64,000 bases of DNA, from NCBI GenBank assembly GCA_003222115.1, contig QHUL01000048.1:1-64000 (forward strand), written 5' to 3'. How positions within the stretch are numbered: position 1 is the stretch's first letter; every line of letters starts with the position of its first letter. The notes below the pieces were generated by a model, which was not told where the DNA came from, searched no databases, and saw only the letters and a program-made list of their open reading frames with translations. Source of the DNA: Gemmatimonadota bacterium. Its GTDB lineage: Bacteria > Gemmatimonadota > Gemmatimonadetes > Gemmatimonadales > GWC2-71-9. Below, in pieces: positions 32,225-39,645 of the stretch. A program made the position numbers and the translations under genes.

Positions 32225-33282
32225 GGCGAGTGCGGAGTGCGGAGTGCGGAGTGCGGAGTGGCGGGGGCTGGTTCCAGCCCCGGGAGCGGGAGATCGGCGC
32301 GCGCATCCAGCGTCCAATCGCTGCGCTCGCCCTGCTCGAGGCGCCACCAGCCCGCCCGCGCGATCATGGCGGCGTTGTCGGCGTTGAGCCGGGGGCTCGC
32401 GACCGCCACGCGCGCGAGGCCCGCGAGCCGCTGGCTGGCGAGCGTCGCGAGGGCCCGGCTGCAGGCCACGCCCCCGCCCAGCACCGCGGTGTGGTGGCCG
32501 GTGAGCCGTACGGCGCGCTCCAGCTTCGTCACGAGCACGTCGAGCACGGCGTCCTGGAACGCCCGGGCGAGGTGCGGCCGGTCGCGCTCCAGGTCGGTGC
32601 TGGCGCGCACGGCGCGCAGCACGGCGGTCTTGAGACCCGAGAACGAGAACTCGAAGCCGTCCTCGAGCAGCGGGCGCGGGAATGAGAACCGCGCGGGATC
32701 ACCCTGGACGGCGAGTCGCTCGATCGGCGGCCCGCCGGGATAGCCGAGCCCGAGGAGGGTCGCCACCTTGTCGAAGGCCTCGCCCGCCGCGTCGTCGCGC
32801 GTCTGACCGAGCAGGCGGTAGCGGCCCCAGGCGGGGACGTCGAGCAGCAGCGTGTGGCCCCCGGAGACGAGCAGGGCCACGAACGGCGGCGCCAGCTCGG
32901 GATCCTCGACCGCCGGGGCGAAGACGTGCCCCTCCATGTGGTGCACGCCGATGAGCGCCCGGTCGCCGGCATAGGCCAGGGCCTTGGCGTACACGACCCC
33001 CACGAGCAGCGCACCCACGAGGCCCGGCCCCGCGGTCACGGCGACGGCGTCCACCGCGCCCCAGCTGACGCCCGCCTCATCGAGCGCGCGCTCCACCACG
33101 GCGGGCAGCGTGGCGAGGTGCGCGCGGCTCGCCAGCTCCGGCACGACGCCGCCGAACACCTTGTGCACGTCCTGCGACAGGATGACGAGGCTCGCGAGCT
33201 CGGGCCGGCCGCGCTCGCCCACGAGCACGGCCGCCGAGGTCTCGTCGCACGAGGTCTCGATGCCGAGGAGGACCTCAGCCAC
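32221..33282 (-). CDS. tsaD: tRNA N6-adenosine threonylcarbamoyltransferase TsaD
   Basis: Final step of t6A37 synthesis on ANN-decoding tRNAs, an ASKHA-fold metalloenzyme. LLGIETSCDETSAAVL is at the start, the metal site is HHMEGHVFAP, and LLVSGGHTLLL, GEAFDKVATLLGLGYPGGP and LGGGVACSRAL follow. The family end lies near the DARADLPLP stretch; the final residues (containing TPHSALRTPHS) are encoded by a GTGCGGA heptad run plus a perfect 8-base hairpin, so they are a repeat-derived tail. The stop overlaps lgt; the start overlaps the YbbR gene by eight bases. Confidence 0.94.
   Translation of the reverse strand: MAEVLLGIETSCDETSAAVLVGERGRPELASLVILSQDVHKVFGGVVPELASRAHLATLPAVVERALDEAGVSWGAVDAVAVTAGPGLVGALLVGVVYAKALAYAGDRALIGVHHMEGHVFAPAVEDPELAPPFVALLVSGGHTLLLDVPAWGRYRLLGQTRDDAAGEAFDKVATLLGLGYPGGPPIERLAVQGDPARFSFPRPLLEDGFEFSFSGLKTAVLRAVRASTDLERDRPHLARAFQDAVLDVLVTKLERAVRLTGHHTAVLGGGVACSRALATLASQRLAGLARVAVASPRLNADNAAMIARAGWWRLEQGERSDWTLDARADLPLPGLEPAPATPHSALRTPHSP
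32227..32281. repeat. Heptad run (GTGCGGA) with adjoining perfect hairpin in the tsaD 3' end
   Basis: Four to five GTGCGGA units occupy 32227-32261 without a matching inverted arm. Directly beside them GGGGCTGG (32264-32271) and CCAGCCCC (32274-32281) form an 8-base perfect stem with a TT loop. All of it is translated as the last residues of TsaD. Confidence 0.8.
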
Positions 33283-34207
33283 GGCGCCCGCCCTTGCGCT
33301 TCAAGGCCACGGAGTCGGGGATAGCGCGCGCCGCGATGCCGTTGGGCGCCTGGACGGAGAGCCGGGCGTAGCCGCCCGGGCCGGCGGGGCGCACGAGATG
33401 CGCCACCACGCGCAGGCTGTCGCGGGTGAGGCGCTCCACGCGCGTGGCGGGGCCGCCGACGCTCACCTGGACGCGCTCCGAGACGAGCTCCCAGCCGGTG
33501 AAGCCCGAGGCCGCGGTCGCGACGGGGACGCCCGCGAACACGCGCTGGGCGAGCGCCGCCACCTCCCCAACGATCCGCACTTCCCGCGGCGTGATGCGGG
33601 CGACGCCGAGGGCCTGGGTGTCGAGGGCGACCGTGCGGTAGACCGGGCCGGGGACGCTCGCGATCTGCGTCGGCTGCGTGGTCACGGACTCGACCCCGGC
33701 GAGGCTCTTCGGCGGGCCGATGAGGCGGGCCGTGGGCGGGACCGCCGTGATCCCGAGCAGCGCGAAGCCCGAGTCCTTCTCGAGCGTGACGCGCGGCGCG
33801 ATGCGCACGTCCCGCCGCGCGGCGGAGTCGACCACGATGTCCACGTCCCGCGGCGAGATGTCGCTCACCTGCACCTCCACGCCCTTCGGGAGCGTGATGT
33901 CCCCGGGCAGGAGGTGCAGCCGCCACAGCGACCCGGTGAGCGTGTCGGGCACGGTCTTGGAGATGGTGCGCGGGATGTTGCGCAGCTTCAAGATCTCGCT
34001 CCCCTTGCCCTGAACCGTGACGGCGATGCTGGGGGGTGCCTGCCGCAGCGCGCGGCCCGGCGGCGGCGCGACAGACAGCCGCAGGGCGAAGGTCTCCGTC
34101 AGCGGCTGCTGCGCGGCCACCGCCACGTACAGCATCACGGCGAAGAACACCGCCGCGAGCTTGAGCAGCCAGTTCCGCAGGAAGAACTGCCCTACGCTAC
34201 CGGGCAT
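33275..34207 (-). CDS. YbbR-like domain protein (CdaR type)
   Basis: A 310-residue protein with one N-terminal membrane helix (NWLLKLAAVFFAVMLYVAVA) and extracytoplasmic YbbR repeats. In these, the lines ending PPTARLIGPPKSLAGVESVTT and VYRTVALDTQALGVARITP recall the family pattern of a proline followed by an asserted value. In Firmicutes CdaR regulates the diadenylate cyclase CdaA; no cdaA gene is adjacent here, so the role is open. The stop overlaps tsaD by eight bases and the start overlaps the TlpA gene by eleven. Confidence 0.82.
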   Translation of the reverse strand: MPGSVGQFFLRNWLLKLAAVFFAVMLYVAVAAQQPLTETFALRLSVAPPPGRALRQAPPSIAVTVQGKGSEILKLRNIPRTISKTVPDTLTGSLWRLHLLPGDITLPKGVEVQVSDISPRDVDIVVDSAARRDVRIAPRVTLEKDSGFALLGITAVPPTARLIGPPKSLAGVESVTTQPTQIASVPGPVYRTVALDTQALGVARITPREVRIVGEVAALAQRVFAGVPVATAASGFTGWELVSERVQVSVGGPATRVERLTRDSLRVVAHLVRPAGPGGYARLSVQAPNGIAARAIPDSVALKRKGGRRG

Positions 34208-34733
34208 CGATGAGCCGCCGGATGAGGGTCTCGTTCACGGGCCCGTCCCACTCCGCCGGGCCGATCACCTTCTTGATGATCACGCCGTCGCGGTCGATCA
34301 CGAAGCTCTCGGGGACGCCGGTCGTCTGGTAGGCTGCCTGGATCGCGCCGGAGCGGTCGTGCAGGATCTCGAAGCTCAGCCCGAGGTCCTGGGCGAACTT
34401 CGCCACGACATCCGGCCCCTGCTCGTCCACGCTCACCGCCACGACCCGGAAGTCCGCGCCCCCGAGGCGCCGGTGCAGGCGCTCCAAAGACGGCATCTCG
34501 ACGCGGCACGGCTGGCACCACGTCGCCCACACGTTGAGCAGCACGACCGTGCCGCGGAAATCCGCGAGCGTCGTCACCCGTCCCGACGCGAGATCCGTCG
34601 CGGTGAATTGCGGAGCGCGCGAGCCCACCGCGACGAGATTCACCTGCGGGCGGATCTTGATCGCGAGCGCGACGCCGAACACGACGGCCATCACGACGCC
34701 CAGCGCCACGCTCCACTGCCGCCCGTTCGTCAT
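34197..34733 (-). CDS. TlpA-family thiol-disulfide oxidoreductase
   Basis: A 178-residue protein with an N-terminal membrane anchor (ALGVVMAVVFGVALAI) and an exported thioredoxin fold. The active site is VWATWCQPCRVEMPSL and the cis-proline loop is TTGVPESFVIDRDG. It probably reduces disulfides in the periplasm, for example for cytochrome c maturation; the window has c-type haem domains in the FTR1 fusion. It starts with ATGA overlap on the rpe stop. Confidence 0.9.
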   Translation of the reverse strand: MTNGRQWSVALGVVMAVVFGVALAIKIRPQVNLVAVGSRAPQFTATDLASGRVTTLADFRGTVVLLNVWATWCQPCRVEMPSLERLHRRLGGADFRVVAVSVDEQGPDVVAKFAQDLGLSFEILHDRSGAIQAAYQTTGVPESFVIDRDGVIIKKVIGPAEWDGPVNETLIRRLIDAR

Positions 34734-35413
34734 ACGGTCACCAGGCAGCGGCGCCGCAGCTCCTGCACCTCGTGGCCGGGGTCCGCGCTCGTGAACACGG
34801 CGTTGCCGGTCACGAAGGTGTCGGCGCCGGCGGCGTGGGCGGCGGCGATCGTCTGACGCGTGATGCCGCCATCCACCTCGAGGAAGGCGCGCGAGCCGTG
34901 GGCCCCGATCAGCTCGCGGGCCCGGCGGATCTTGTCGTCGGAGGCGGGGAGATAGGTCTGGCCGCCGAACCCCGGATTCACCGCCATGACGAGCAGCAGG
35001 TCGAGGTCCGCGATCACCTCCGCGGCGAGCGCCAGCGGGGAGCCCGGGTTGAGCGCCAGGCCCGCCAGCATGCCGCGGCCGCGCACCGCGGCGAGGTGCC
35101 GCTGCACGTGCGTCGTCGCCTCGGGGTGGAACGTGAACACCGAGGCGCCCGCCGCCGCGAACGGCTCGATGTAGCGCTCCGGCTCGACCACCATGAGGTG
35201 CACGTCGAGGGGCTTGTCCGTGAGCTTCCGCAGCGCCTCGATCATTCCGGCGCCGAACGTGAGGTTCGGCACGAAGCGCCCGTCCATCACGTCCACGTGC
35301 AGCCAGTCCGCCCCGCCCGCCACCACCTGCCGCACCTGCTCGGCGAGCCGGCCGAGGTCGGCCGAGAGGACGCTCGGCGCGATGCGGATGCCTCCTTCTC
35401 GTCCGTTCGTCAT
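34730..35413 (-). CDS. rpe: Ribulose-phosphate 3-epimerase Rpe
   Basis: Interconverts ribulose 5-phosphate and xylulose 5-phosphate. TIM-barrel motifs in order are IAPSVLSADLGRL, WLHVDVMDGRFVPNLTFG, PLDVHLMVVEPERYI, MAVNPGFGGQ and LEVDGGITRQTI, with GNAVFTSADP at the phosphate site. ATG 35413 overlaps the stop of the PASTA gene as TAATG. At 227 residues it is the usual length. The first six residues (MTNGRE) match the start of the downstream TlpA protein (MTNGRQ), a curious short duplication at the DNA level. Confidence 0.95.
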   Translation of the reverse strand: MTNGREGGIRIAPSVLSADLGRLAEQVRQVVAGGADWLHVDVMDGRFVPNLTFGAGMIEALRKLTDKPLDVHLMVVEPERYIEPFAAAGASVFTFHPEATTHVQRHLAAVRGRGMLAGLALNPGSPLALAAEVIADLDLLLVMAVNPGFGGQTYLPASDDKIRRARELIGAHGSRAFLEVDGGITRQTIAAAHAAGADTFVTGNAVFTSADPGHEVQELRRRCLVTV

Positions 35414-36189
35414 TATTGCGGGCTCCTGGCGACCACGACGTCCACGACCGTCCCCGGCGCGGCGAGGGTTCCCGCCGCGGGACGCTGCGCGACGACCGTG
35501 CCGGGATTGGCGTCCGCCGTGCGCCGCCGCGTCACGGTGCCGAGCTGCAAGCCCTCGAGCTCCAGCCGGGTGCGCGCGTCCGCCTGCGACATCCCGAGCA
35601 GGTCGGGCACCGCGATCGTGGGCGCGCCGCGGCTCACCACCACGGTGACGGGCGCCCCCGGCCCGAGGACGGTGGACGCCGCCGGGCGCGTCATCATCGC
35701 AACCCCCGCCGGCCGGTCGGCCTGCACCGATTCCACCTGGGCCACGGTCATTCCCGCCGCCGCCACCAGCCGCTGCGCCAGCGCGCCGTCGAGCCCCGCC
35801 ACATCCGGTACCGGAATCTTGGGTGGCCCGCCACTCGCCACCAGGGTCACGCGCAGCCCCGCCGGCGCGCTCACGCCGGGGGGCGGGTCCTGCCAGATCA
35901 CGGTTCCCTGCGGCGCCGTGGGGTGCGGCTCCGAGCCGCCGTCCTGGATCTGGAAGCCCGCCTCGCGCAGCTGTCGCGAGGCGTCCTCCAGCGCGAGGCC
36001 GAGCACCCGCGGCACCACCTGTCGGCTGCGCCAGATCGGCGACGGAAACACGACCAGATAGGCTGTCAGATAGCCGGCGAGCACCGCGCCCGCGAGTGCC
36101 AGTGCCCAGCGGCGGACGCCGTTCGGCCCGAGGGACGGCCACGTCCACTTCCACTGCGACGCGGCAGGGATGTGGCGACGGAAGCGCAT
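35413..36189 (-). CDS. Membrane-anchored PASTA-domain protein
   Basis: 258 residues: a short cytoplasmic N-terminus, one membrane helix (WALALAGAVLAGYLTAYLVV), then three PASTA domains (VVPRVLGLALEDASRQLREAG, IPVPDVAGLDGALAQRLV, IAVPDLLGMSQADARTRLE), each ending in a PPP/PAA loop before a beta strand. PASTA modules bind muropeptides or beta-lactams and are usually attached to Ser/Thr kinases or PBPs; here there is neither, so it may be a stand-alone peptidoglycan sensor or adaptor. Coupled to rpe by TAATG. Confidence 0.87.
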   Translation of the reverse strand: MRFRRHIPAASQWKWTWPSLGPNGVRRWALALAGAVLAGYLTAYLVVFPSPIWRSRQVVPRVLGLALEDASRQLREAGFQIQDGGSEPHPTAPQGTVIWQDPPPGVSAPAGLRVTLVASGGPPKIPVPDVAGLDGALAQRLVAAAGMTVAQVESVQADRPAGVAMMTRPAASTVLGPGAPVTVVVSRGAPTIAVPDLLGMSQADARTRLELEGLQLGTVTRRRTADANPGTVVAQRPAAGTLAAPGTVVDVVVARSPQ

Positions 36190-36199
36190 CGTCGCTTCC

Positions 36200-36997
36200 T
36201 TAATCCAGCATCCCCTCGGCGGGCGAGGACGGCAGCGCCACCTCGCGCCGCGGCATCCGGCCTGCCAGGAAGGCCGCGCGGCCCGCCTCGACCGCGAGGC
36301 GCATGGCGTGCGCCATCGCGACGGGATCGCGCGCGGCGGCGAGCGCCGTGTTCATCAGGATGCCGTCCACGCCCTGCTCCATCGTGATGCAGGCGTCGGA
36401 CGCCGTGCCCACGCCCGCGTCCACGATCACGGGGACCTGGATGCGCCGCTTGATGGCGCGAACGCTGAACGGGTTCAGCAGGCCGAGCCCGCTGCCGATC
36501 GGCGAGGCGAGCGGCATCACCGCGGCGCAGCCCGCGTCCTCGAGCCGGAGCGCGATCACCAGGTCTTCGTTGGTGTAGGCGAGGACCTTGAACCCCTCCC
36601 GCACCAGGGTGCGCGCTGCTTCGAGCAGCCCCTGCACGTCGGGGAGCAGCGTCTCCTGGTCCCCGATCACCTCCAGCTTCACGAACTCGTTGAACCCCGC
36701 CTCGCGGGCGAGCCGCGCGTAGCGCACCGCGTCCTCCGCGGTGAAGCAGCCGGCGGTGTTCGCGAGCAGGAAGTATTTCTTGGGGTCGAGGTGGTAGAGG
36801 ATCCCCTCTTCCTTCGTACGGTCGAGGTTCACGCGGCGCACGGCGACGGTGACGATTGCGGCGCCCGAGGCCTCGATCGCCCGCACCATGGTGTCGCTGT
36901 CGCGGTATTTCCCCGTTCCCACGAGAAGGCGCGACGGGAACGTGCGCCCGCCGATCGTCAGCGGAGCGTCCTGCACCACCTCGACCGCGGTCGTCAT
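36200..36997 (-). CDS. thiG: Thiazole synthase ThiG
   Basis: Builds the thiazole phosphate moiety of thiamine from deoxyxylulose phosphate, dehydroglycine and ThiS-thiocarboxylate. Typical stretches are FPSRLLVGTGKYRD, EASGAAIVTVAVRRVN, NTAGCFTAEDAVRYARLARE, KVLAYTNEDLVIALRLEDAG, MPLASPIGSGLGL and VDAGVGTASDACITMEQGVDG. ATG 36997 is favoured because GGAGG lies nine bases upstream; GTG 37003 overlaps the thiS stop but is too close to that site. No thiH or thiO gene is adjacent to supply dehydroglycine. Confidence 0.95.
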   Translation of the reverse strand: MTTAVEVVQDAPLTIGGRTFPSRLLVGTGKYRDSDTMVRAIEASGAAIVTVAVRRVNLDRTKEEGILYHLDPKKYFLLANTAGCFTAEDAVRYARLAREAGFNEFVKLEVIGDQETLLPDVQGLLEAARTLVREGFKVLAYTNEDLVIALRLEDAGCAAVMPLASPIGSGLGLLNPFSVRAIKRRIQVPVIVDAGVGTASDACITMEQGVDGILMNTALAAARDPVAMAHAMRLAVEAGRAAFLAGRMPRREVALPSSPAEGMLD

Positions 36998-36999
36998 GC

Positions 37000-37212
37000 T
37001 CACCCGCCTCCCACGAAGTGCACCAACTCGATGGCGTCGCCCTCCGCCACCCGCACGTCGCCCAGCGCCGGGCGGCGCACGATGCGGCGGTTGTGCTCGA
37101 CCACCACGGCGCGCGGATCCAGCTCGAGCGACCGCAGCAGCTCGAGCAGCGTGGCGTCCCGGGCCACAGGGCGGCGTGCTCCGTTCACGACGACGTCGAT
37201 CGTTTGCGTCAT
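37000..37212 (-). CDS. thiS: Sulfur carrier protein ThiS
   Basis: A 70-residue ubiquitin-like protein that carries sulfur as a C-terminal thiocarboxylate. It starts MTQTIDVVVNGARR and ends FVGGG, with the required terminal Gly-Gly. DATLLELLRSLELDPRAVVVEH is the conserved core. Both ends overlap neighbours: ATGA with the thiE stop, and its stop lies within the thiG ribosome-site region. The longer upstream opening in this frame is a shadow of thiE. Confidence 0.93.
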   Translation of the reverse strand: MTQTIDVVVNGARRPVARDATLLELLRSLELDPRAVVVEHNRRIVRRPALGDVRVAEGDAIELVHFVGGG

Positions 37213-37832
37213 GCGACGAGCTCCTCGATCATCTGGCGGGCGGCGGCGGCGGGCTCGACCGCGTCCCACAGGGCGCTGATCGCGGCCACGCCGTACGCTC
37301 CCGCCGCCTTGACCTCCCCCACCCGTGGCGGCGTGATCCCGCCGATCGCCACCACCGGCACTCCCAGCCGGGCTATCGCGCCCAGCGCTGCGGGCCCGAG
37401 CGGCGGCCGCTCGGGGTGCGTCGGGGTCGCAGGGGTGGCGAATACCGGCCCCACTAAAAGATAGTCGGCTCCTTGGGTCCGCGCGGCCTCCGCCTCCGCC
37501 AGGTCGTGGACCGACTTCCCGATCCACCACTCGGGGTCGAGGCGGCGCGCGTCTTCCGGCAACAGGCTGCCCCAGCCGAGCTGCACGCCGGCCGCGCCCG
37601 TCGCGAGCGCGACGTCGAGGCGGTCGTTCACAAAGAGGCGGCTAGGCGGATAGGCGGTTAGACGGATAGCGAGCTCGTAGTGCGCGAGGCCCGTGAGCGC
37701 GCGCCCGCGGGCGTGCAGGGCGACATCGCCGCCCGCCGCCGTCGCGAGGGCGCTGGCGACGTCGGCGAGGTCCGCTCGCCGCGCGATGCGCTCGTCGGTG
37801 ATGGCGTGCAGCCGCGGCAGCGGCGGCTTCAC
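37209..37832 (-). CDS. thiE: Thiamine-phosphate synthase ThiE (TenI-like)
   Basis: Joins the pyrimidine and thiazole parts of thiamine. The barrel motifs are LHAITDERIARR, RLFVNDRLDVALATGAAGVQLGW, IGKSVHDLAEAEAA, GADYLLVGPVFATPATPTHP and VVAIGGITPPRV. The GTG start overlaps the fmt stop (GTGA). The segment before RLFVNDR (AIRLTAYPPS) is encoded by four octad repeat units, taking the place of a variable helix without changing the length much. About 207 residues. TenI, which lacks synthase activity, is an alternative, but the VFATPATPTHP loop favours ThiE. Confidence 0.92.
   Translation of the reverse strand: MKPPLPRLHAITDERIARRADLADVASALATAAGGDVALHARGRALTGLAHYELAIRLTAYPPSRLFVNDRLDVALATGAAGVQLGWGSLLPEDARRLDPEWWIGKSVHDLAEAEAARTQGADYLLVGPVFATPATPTHPERPPLGPAALGAIARLGVPVVAIGGITPPRVGEVKAAGAYGVAAISALWDAVEPAAAARQMIEELVA
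37637..37668. repeat. Octad repeat (unit GGCGGATA) inside thiE
   Basis: Four consecutive 8-base units: GGCGGCTA, GGCGGATA, GGCGGTTA and GACGGATA. They match the octads in tgt (40223-40254) and, in complement, those at 26265-26296. No inverted arm is seen nearby. The tract is translated in frame. Confidence 0.85.
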
Positions 37833-38758
37833 GCGAACCGCCCGCCCGCCGCCACGCCGCGCCCGCGCAGCCAATCCGCCGCCGCCATCCGGGGCTTCCC
37901 CGCAGGTTGGACTTCTTCCACTTCCACCGCCCCGCTCCCCGCGGCGATCAGCAGTCGGCTGTCGGCCTGCAGCACTTCGCCGGGGGTGCCGTTCCCCTGG
38001 ACCGGCCTCGCGCCGAAGAGCTTCAGCTCCACGTTTCCCGGTTCCAAGACCGTCCACGCGCCGGGCTTCGGGTCGAGGGCGCGGATCGTACGGGCCACCT
38101 TGTCCGCGGGGTCGCTCCAGCGGATGCGCGCCGTGTCGCGGGTGAGCTTGGGCGCGTAGGTCGCGCGGGCGTGGTCCTGCGGCACGGGCTTCAGGGCGTT
38201 TTGCTCGAGCAGCGACAGGGTCTCGACCAGCGCCTGCGCCCCCATCTCCGCCAGGTGCTCCGACAGCTCTCCGCCCGTGACCTCGGGCTCGATGTAGTGG
38301 GGCAACTGGTGCAGGATCGGTCCCGAGTCGAGCCCTTCGTCCATCCGCATGATGGTGACGCCCGTTTTCTCGAGCCCGTTGAGGATCGCCCATTCCACGG
38401 GCGCCGCGCCCCGCAGCTCGGGGAGGAGCGACGGGTGCACGTTGACCATGCCGTGGCCGGGAAGCGCGAGCAGCTCGGGCTTGAGAATGTGCCCGTACGC
38501 GACCACCACGCCGACGTCGGGAGCGAGCATGCGCAGGCGGTCGACGAACGCGCGGTCCGTGGGGCGCGCCGGCTGCAGCACGGGGATTCCCTCGGCAACG
38601 GCGGCGACCTTCACGGGCGGCGCCACCGTCTGCGAGCGCGAGCGGCCCTGCGGCTTGTCGGGTTGCGTGACGACGGCGAGGACGTCGAACCCCTCGCCCA
38701 GCAGCGCCTCGAGGGAAGGGACCGCGAATTCCGGCGTGCCGAAGAAAACGACGCGCAC
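37829..38758 (-). CDS. fmt: Methionyl-tRNA formyltransferase Fmt
   Basis: Formylates initiator Met-tRNA. RVVFFGTPEFAVPSLEALL starts the protein; SLLPELRGAAPVEWAILNG contains the catalytic Asn-equivalent and substrate loop, with GVTIMRMDEGLDSGPIL after it. The C-terminal OB-like domain (ARIRWSDPADKVARTIRALDP) is present. 309 residues, full length. It directly abuts def (stop at 38759 to ATG 38758), the classical def-fmt pair. Confidence 0.95.
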   Translation of the reverse strand: MRVVFFGTPEFAVPSLEALLGEGFDVLAVVTQPDKPQGRSRSQTVAPPVKVAAVAEGIPVLQPARPTDRAFVDRLRMLAPDVGVVVAYGHILKPELLALPGHGMVNVHPSLLPELRGAAPVEWAILNGLEKTGVTIMRMDEGLDSGPILHQLPHYIEPEVTGGELSEHLAEMGAQALVETLSLLEQNALKPVPQDHARATYAPKLTRDTARIRWSDPADKVARTIRALDPKPGAWTVLEPGNVELKLFGARPVQGNGTPGEVLQADSRLLIAAGSGAVEVEEVQPAGKPRMAAADWLRGRGVAAGGRFA

Positions 38759-39307
38759 TTACAGCTCGCCCGCGGGCTCCGGCACGACCTCCTTGAGATA
38801 GCCGGGCTTCCCCTTGCGCGACTTCTTCCACTTCGCGAGCAGGAGGCCCCGCTTCACCGCGCTCAGGTGATCGAGGAACAGGACTCCGTCGAGGTGATCG
38901 ATCTCGTGCTGCGCCGCGCGCGCTTTGAAGCCGGAGAGGGTCGCGCGATAGGGCCGGCCGTCCCGGTCCAGCGCCTCGAGCTCGACCGTCTGGGCGCGCT
39001 CCACCTCGCCGAAGATTTCGGGGATCGAGAGGCAACCCTCCTCGGCGGTCTCCGTCCCCGGGCTGCGCGACATGATGCGCGGGTTGATGAGCACGAGGGG
39101 GGGCGGGTCGCTCTCCCCCACGTCCACGACGGCGACGCGCCGCGCCACGCCCACCTGGTTGGCGGCGAGCCCGACGCCCTTGGCGGCGTGCATCGTCTCG
39201 AACAGGTCGTCCACGAGACGCCGGACCGCGTCGTCAACCGTGGCGACCGGGGTGGTCTTCTGGCGCAACAGGGGGGAGCCGAGCAGATGGAGCCGCAGCA
39301 CCGTCAC
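38759..39307 (-). CDS. def: Peptide deformylase Def
   Basis: Removes the formyl group from nascent proteins. The three metal-site motifs are GVGLAANQVG, EEGCLSIPEI and QHEIDHLDGVLF, the last a slight variant of the common HEYDHLxG. It has 182 residues with a somewhat basic C-terminal tail (KWKKSRKGKPGYL). The start overlaps the yajC stop (ATGA). Confidence 0.95.
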   Translation of the reverse strand: MTVLRLHLLGSPLLRQKTTPVATVDDAVRRLVDDLFETMHAAKGVGLAANQVGVARRVAVVDVGESDPPPLVLINPRIMSRSPGTETAEEGCLSIPEIFGEVERAQTVELEALDRDGRPYRATLSGFKARAAQHEIDHLDGVLFLDHLSAVKRGLLLAKWKKSRKGKPGYLKEVVPEPAGEL

Positions 39308-39645
39308 GACGGCTTGGCCTCCGCCGCCGCGCCGCGGTTCAGGATGTTCGCGATGCCGCTGCGCGACACCAGGAGCTTCGACTCGCCGCTGCGCACGGTG
39401 ACCTGGTCGTCCTTGATGTGCACCACCTCGCCGATGATGCCTCCCGACGTGAGGATCTGGTCGCCGCGCTGCAGCGAGGCGAGGAGCTGCTTGTGCTCCG
39501 CCTGCTGCCGCCGCTGCGGCCGGATCAACAGGAAGTAAAAGATCGCGATGAAGGCACCGATCTGGAGTATGAAGACCGCGAGCCCGCCGCCGGTGTTCTG
39601 CCCGGAGGGGGCGAAGGCGAGCGCGAACAGTCCGAGCGTGGTCAT
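39304..39645 (-). CDS. yajC: Preprotein translocase subunit YajC
   Basis: 113 residues with one hydrophobic segment (LAVFILQIGAFIAIFYFLL) directly followed by the family signature IRPQRRQQAEHKQLLASLQRGDQILTSGGI. It belongs to the SecDF-YajC complex that assists protein export. It sits, as often, next to tgt, and its start overlaps the tgt stop (ATGA). The secD and secF genes, frequent neighbours, are not in the window. Confidence 0.94.
   Translation of the reverse strand: MTTLGLFALAFAPSGQNTGGGLAVFILQIGAFIAIFYFLLIRPQRRQQAEHKQLLASLQRGDQILTSGGIIGEVVHIKDDQVTVRSGESKLLVSRSGIANILNRGAAAEAKPS

Noticed and set aside
36190-37832. TPP riboswitch for the thi genes
   Set aside because: No leader exists: thiE, thiS and thiG overlap each other and fmt, and no TPP-type conserved elements were seen.
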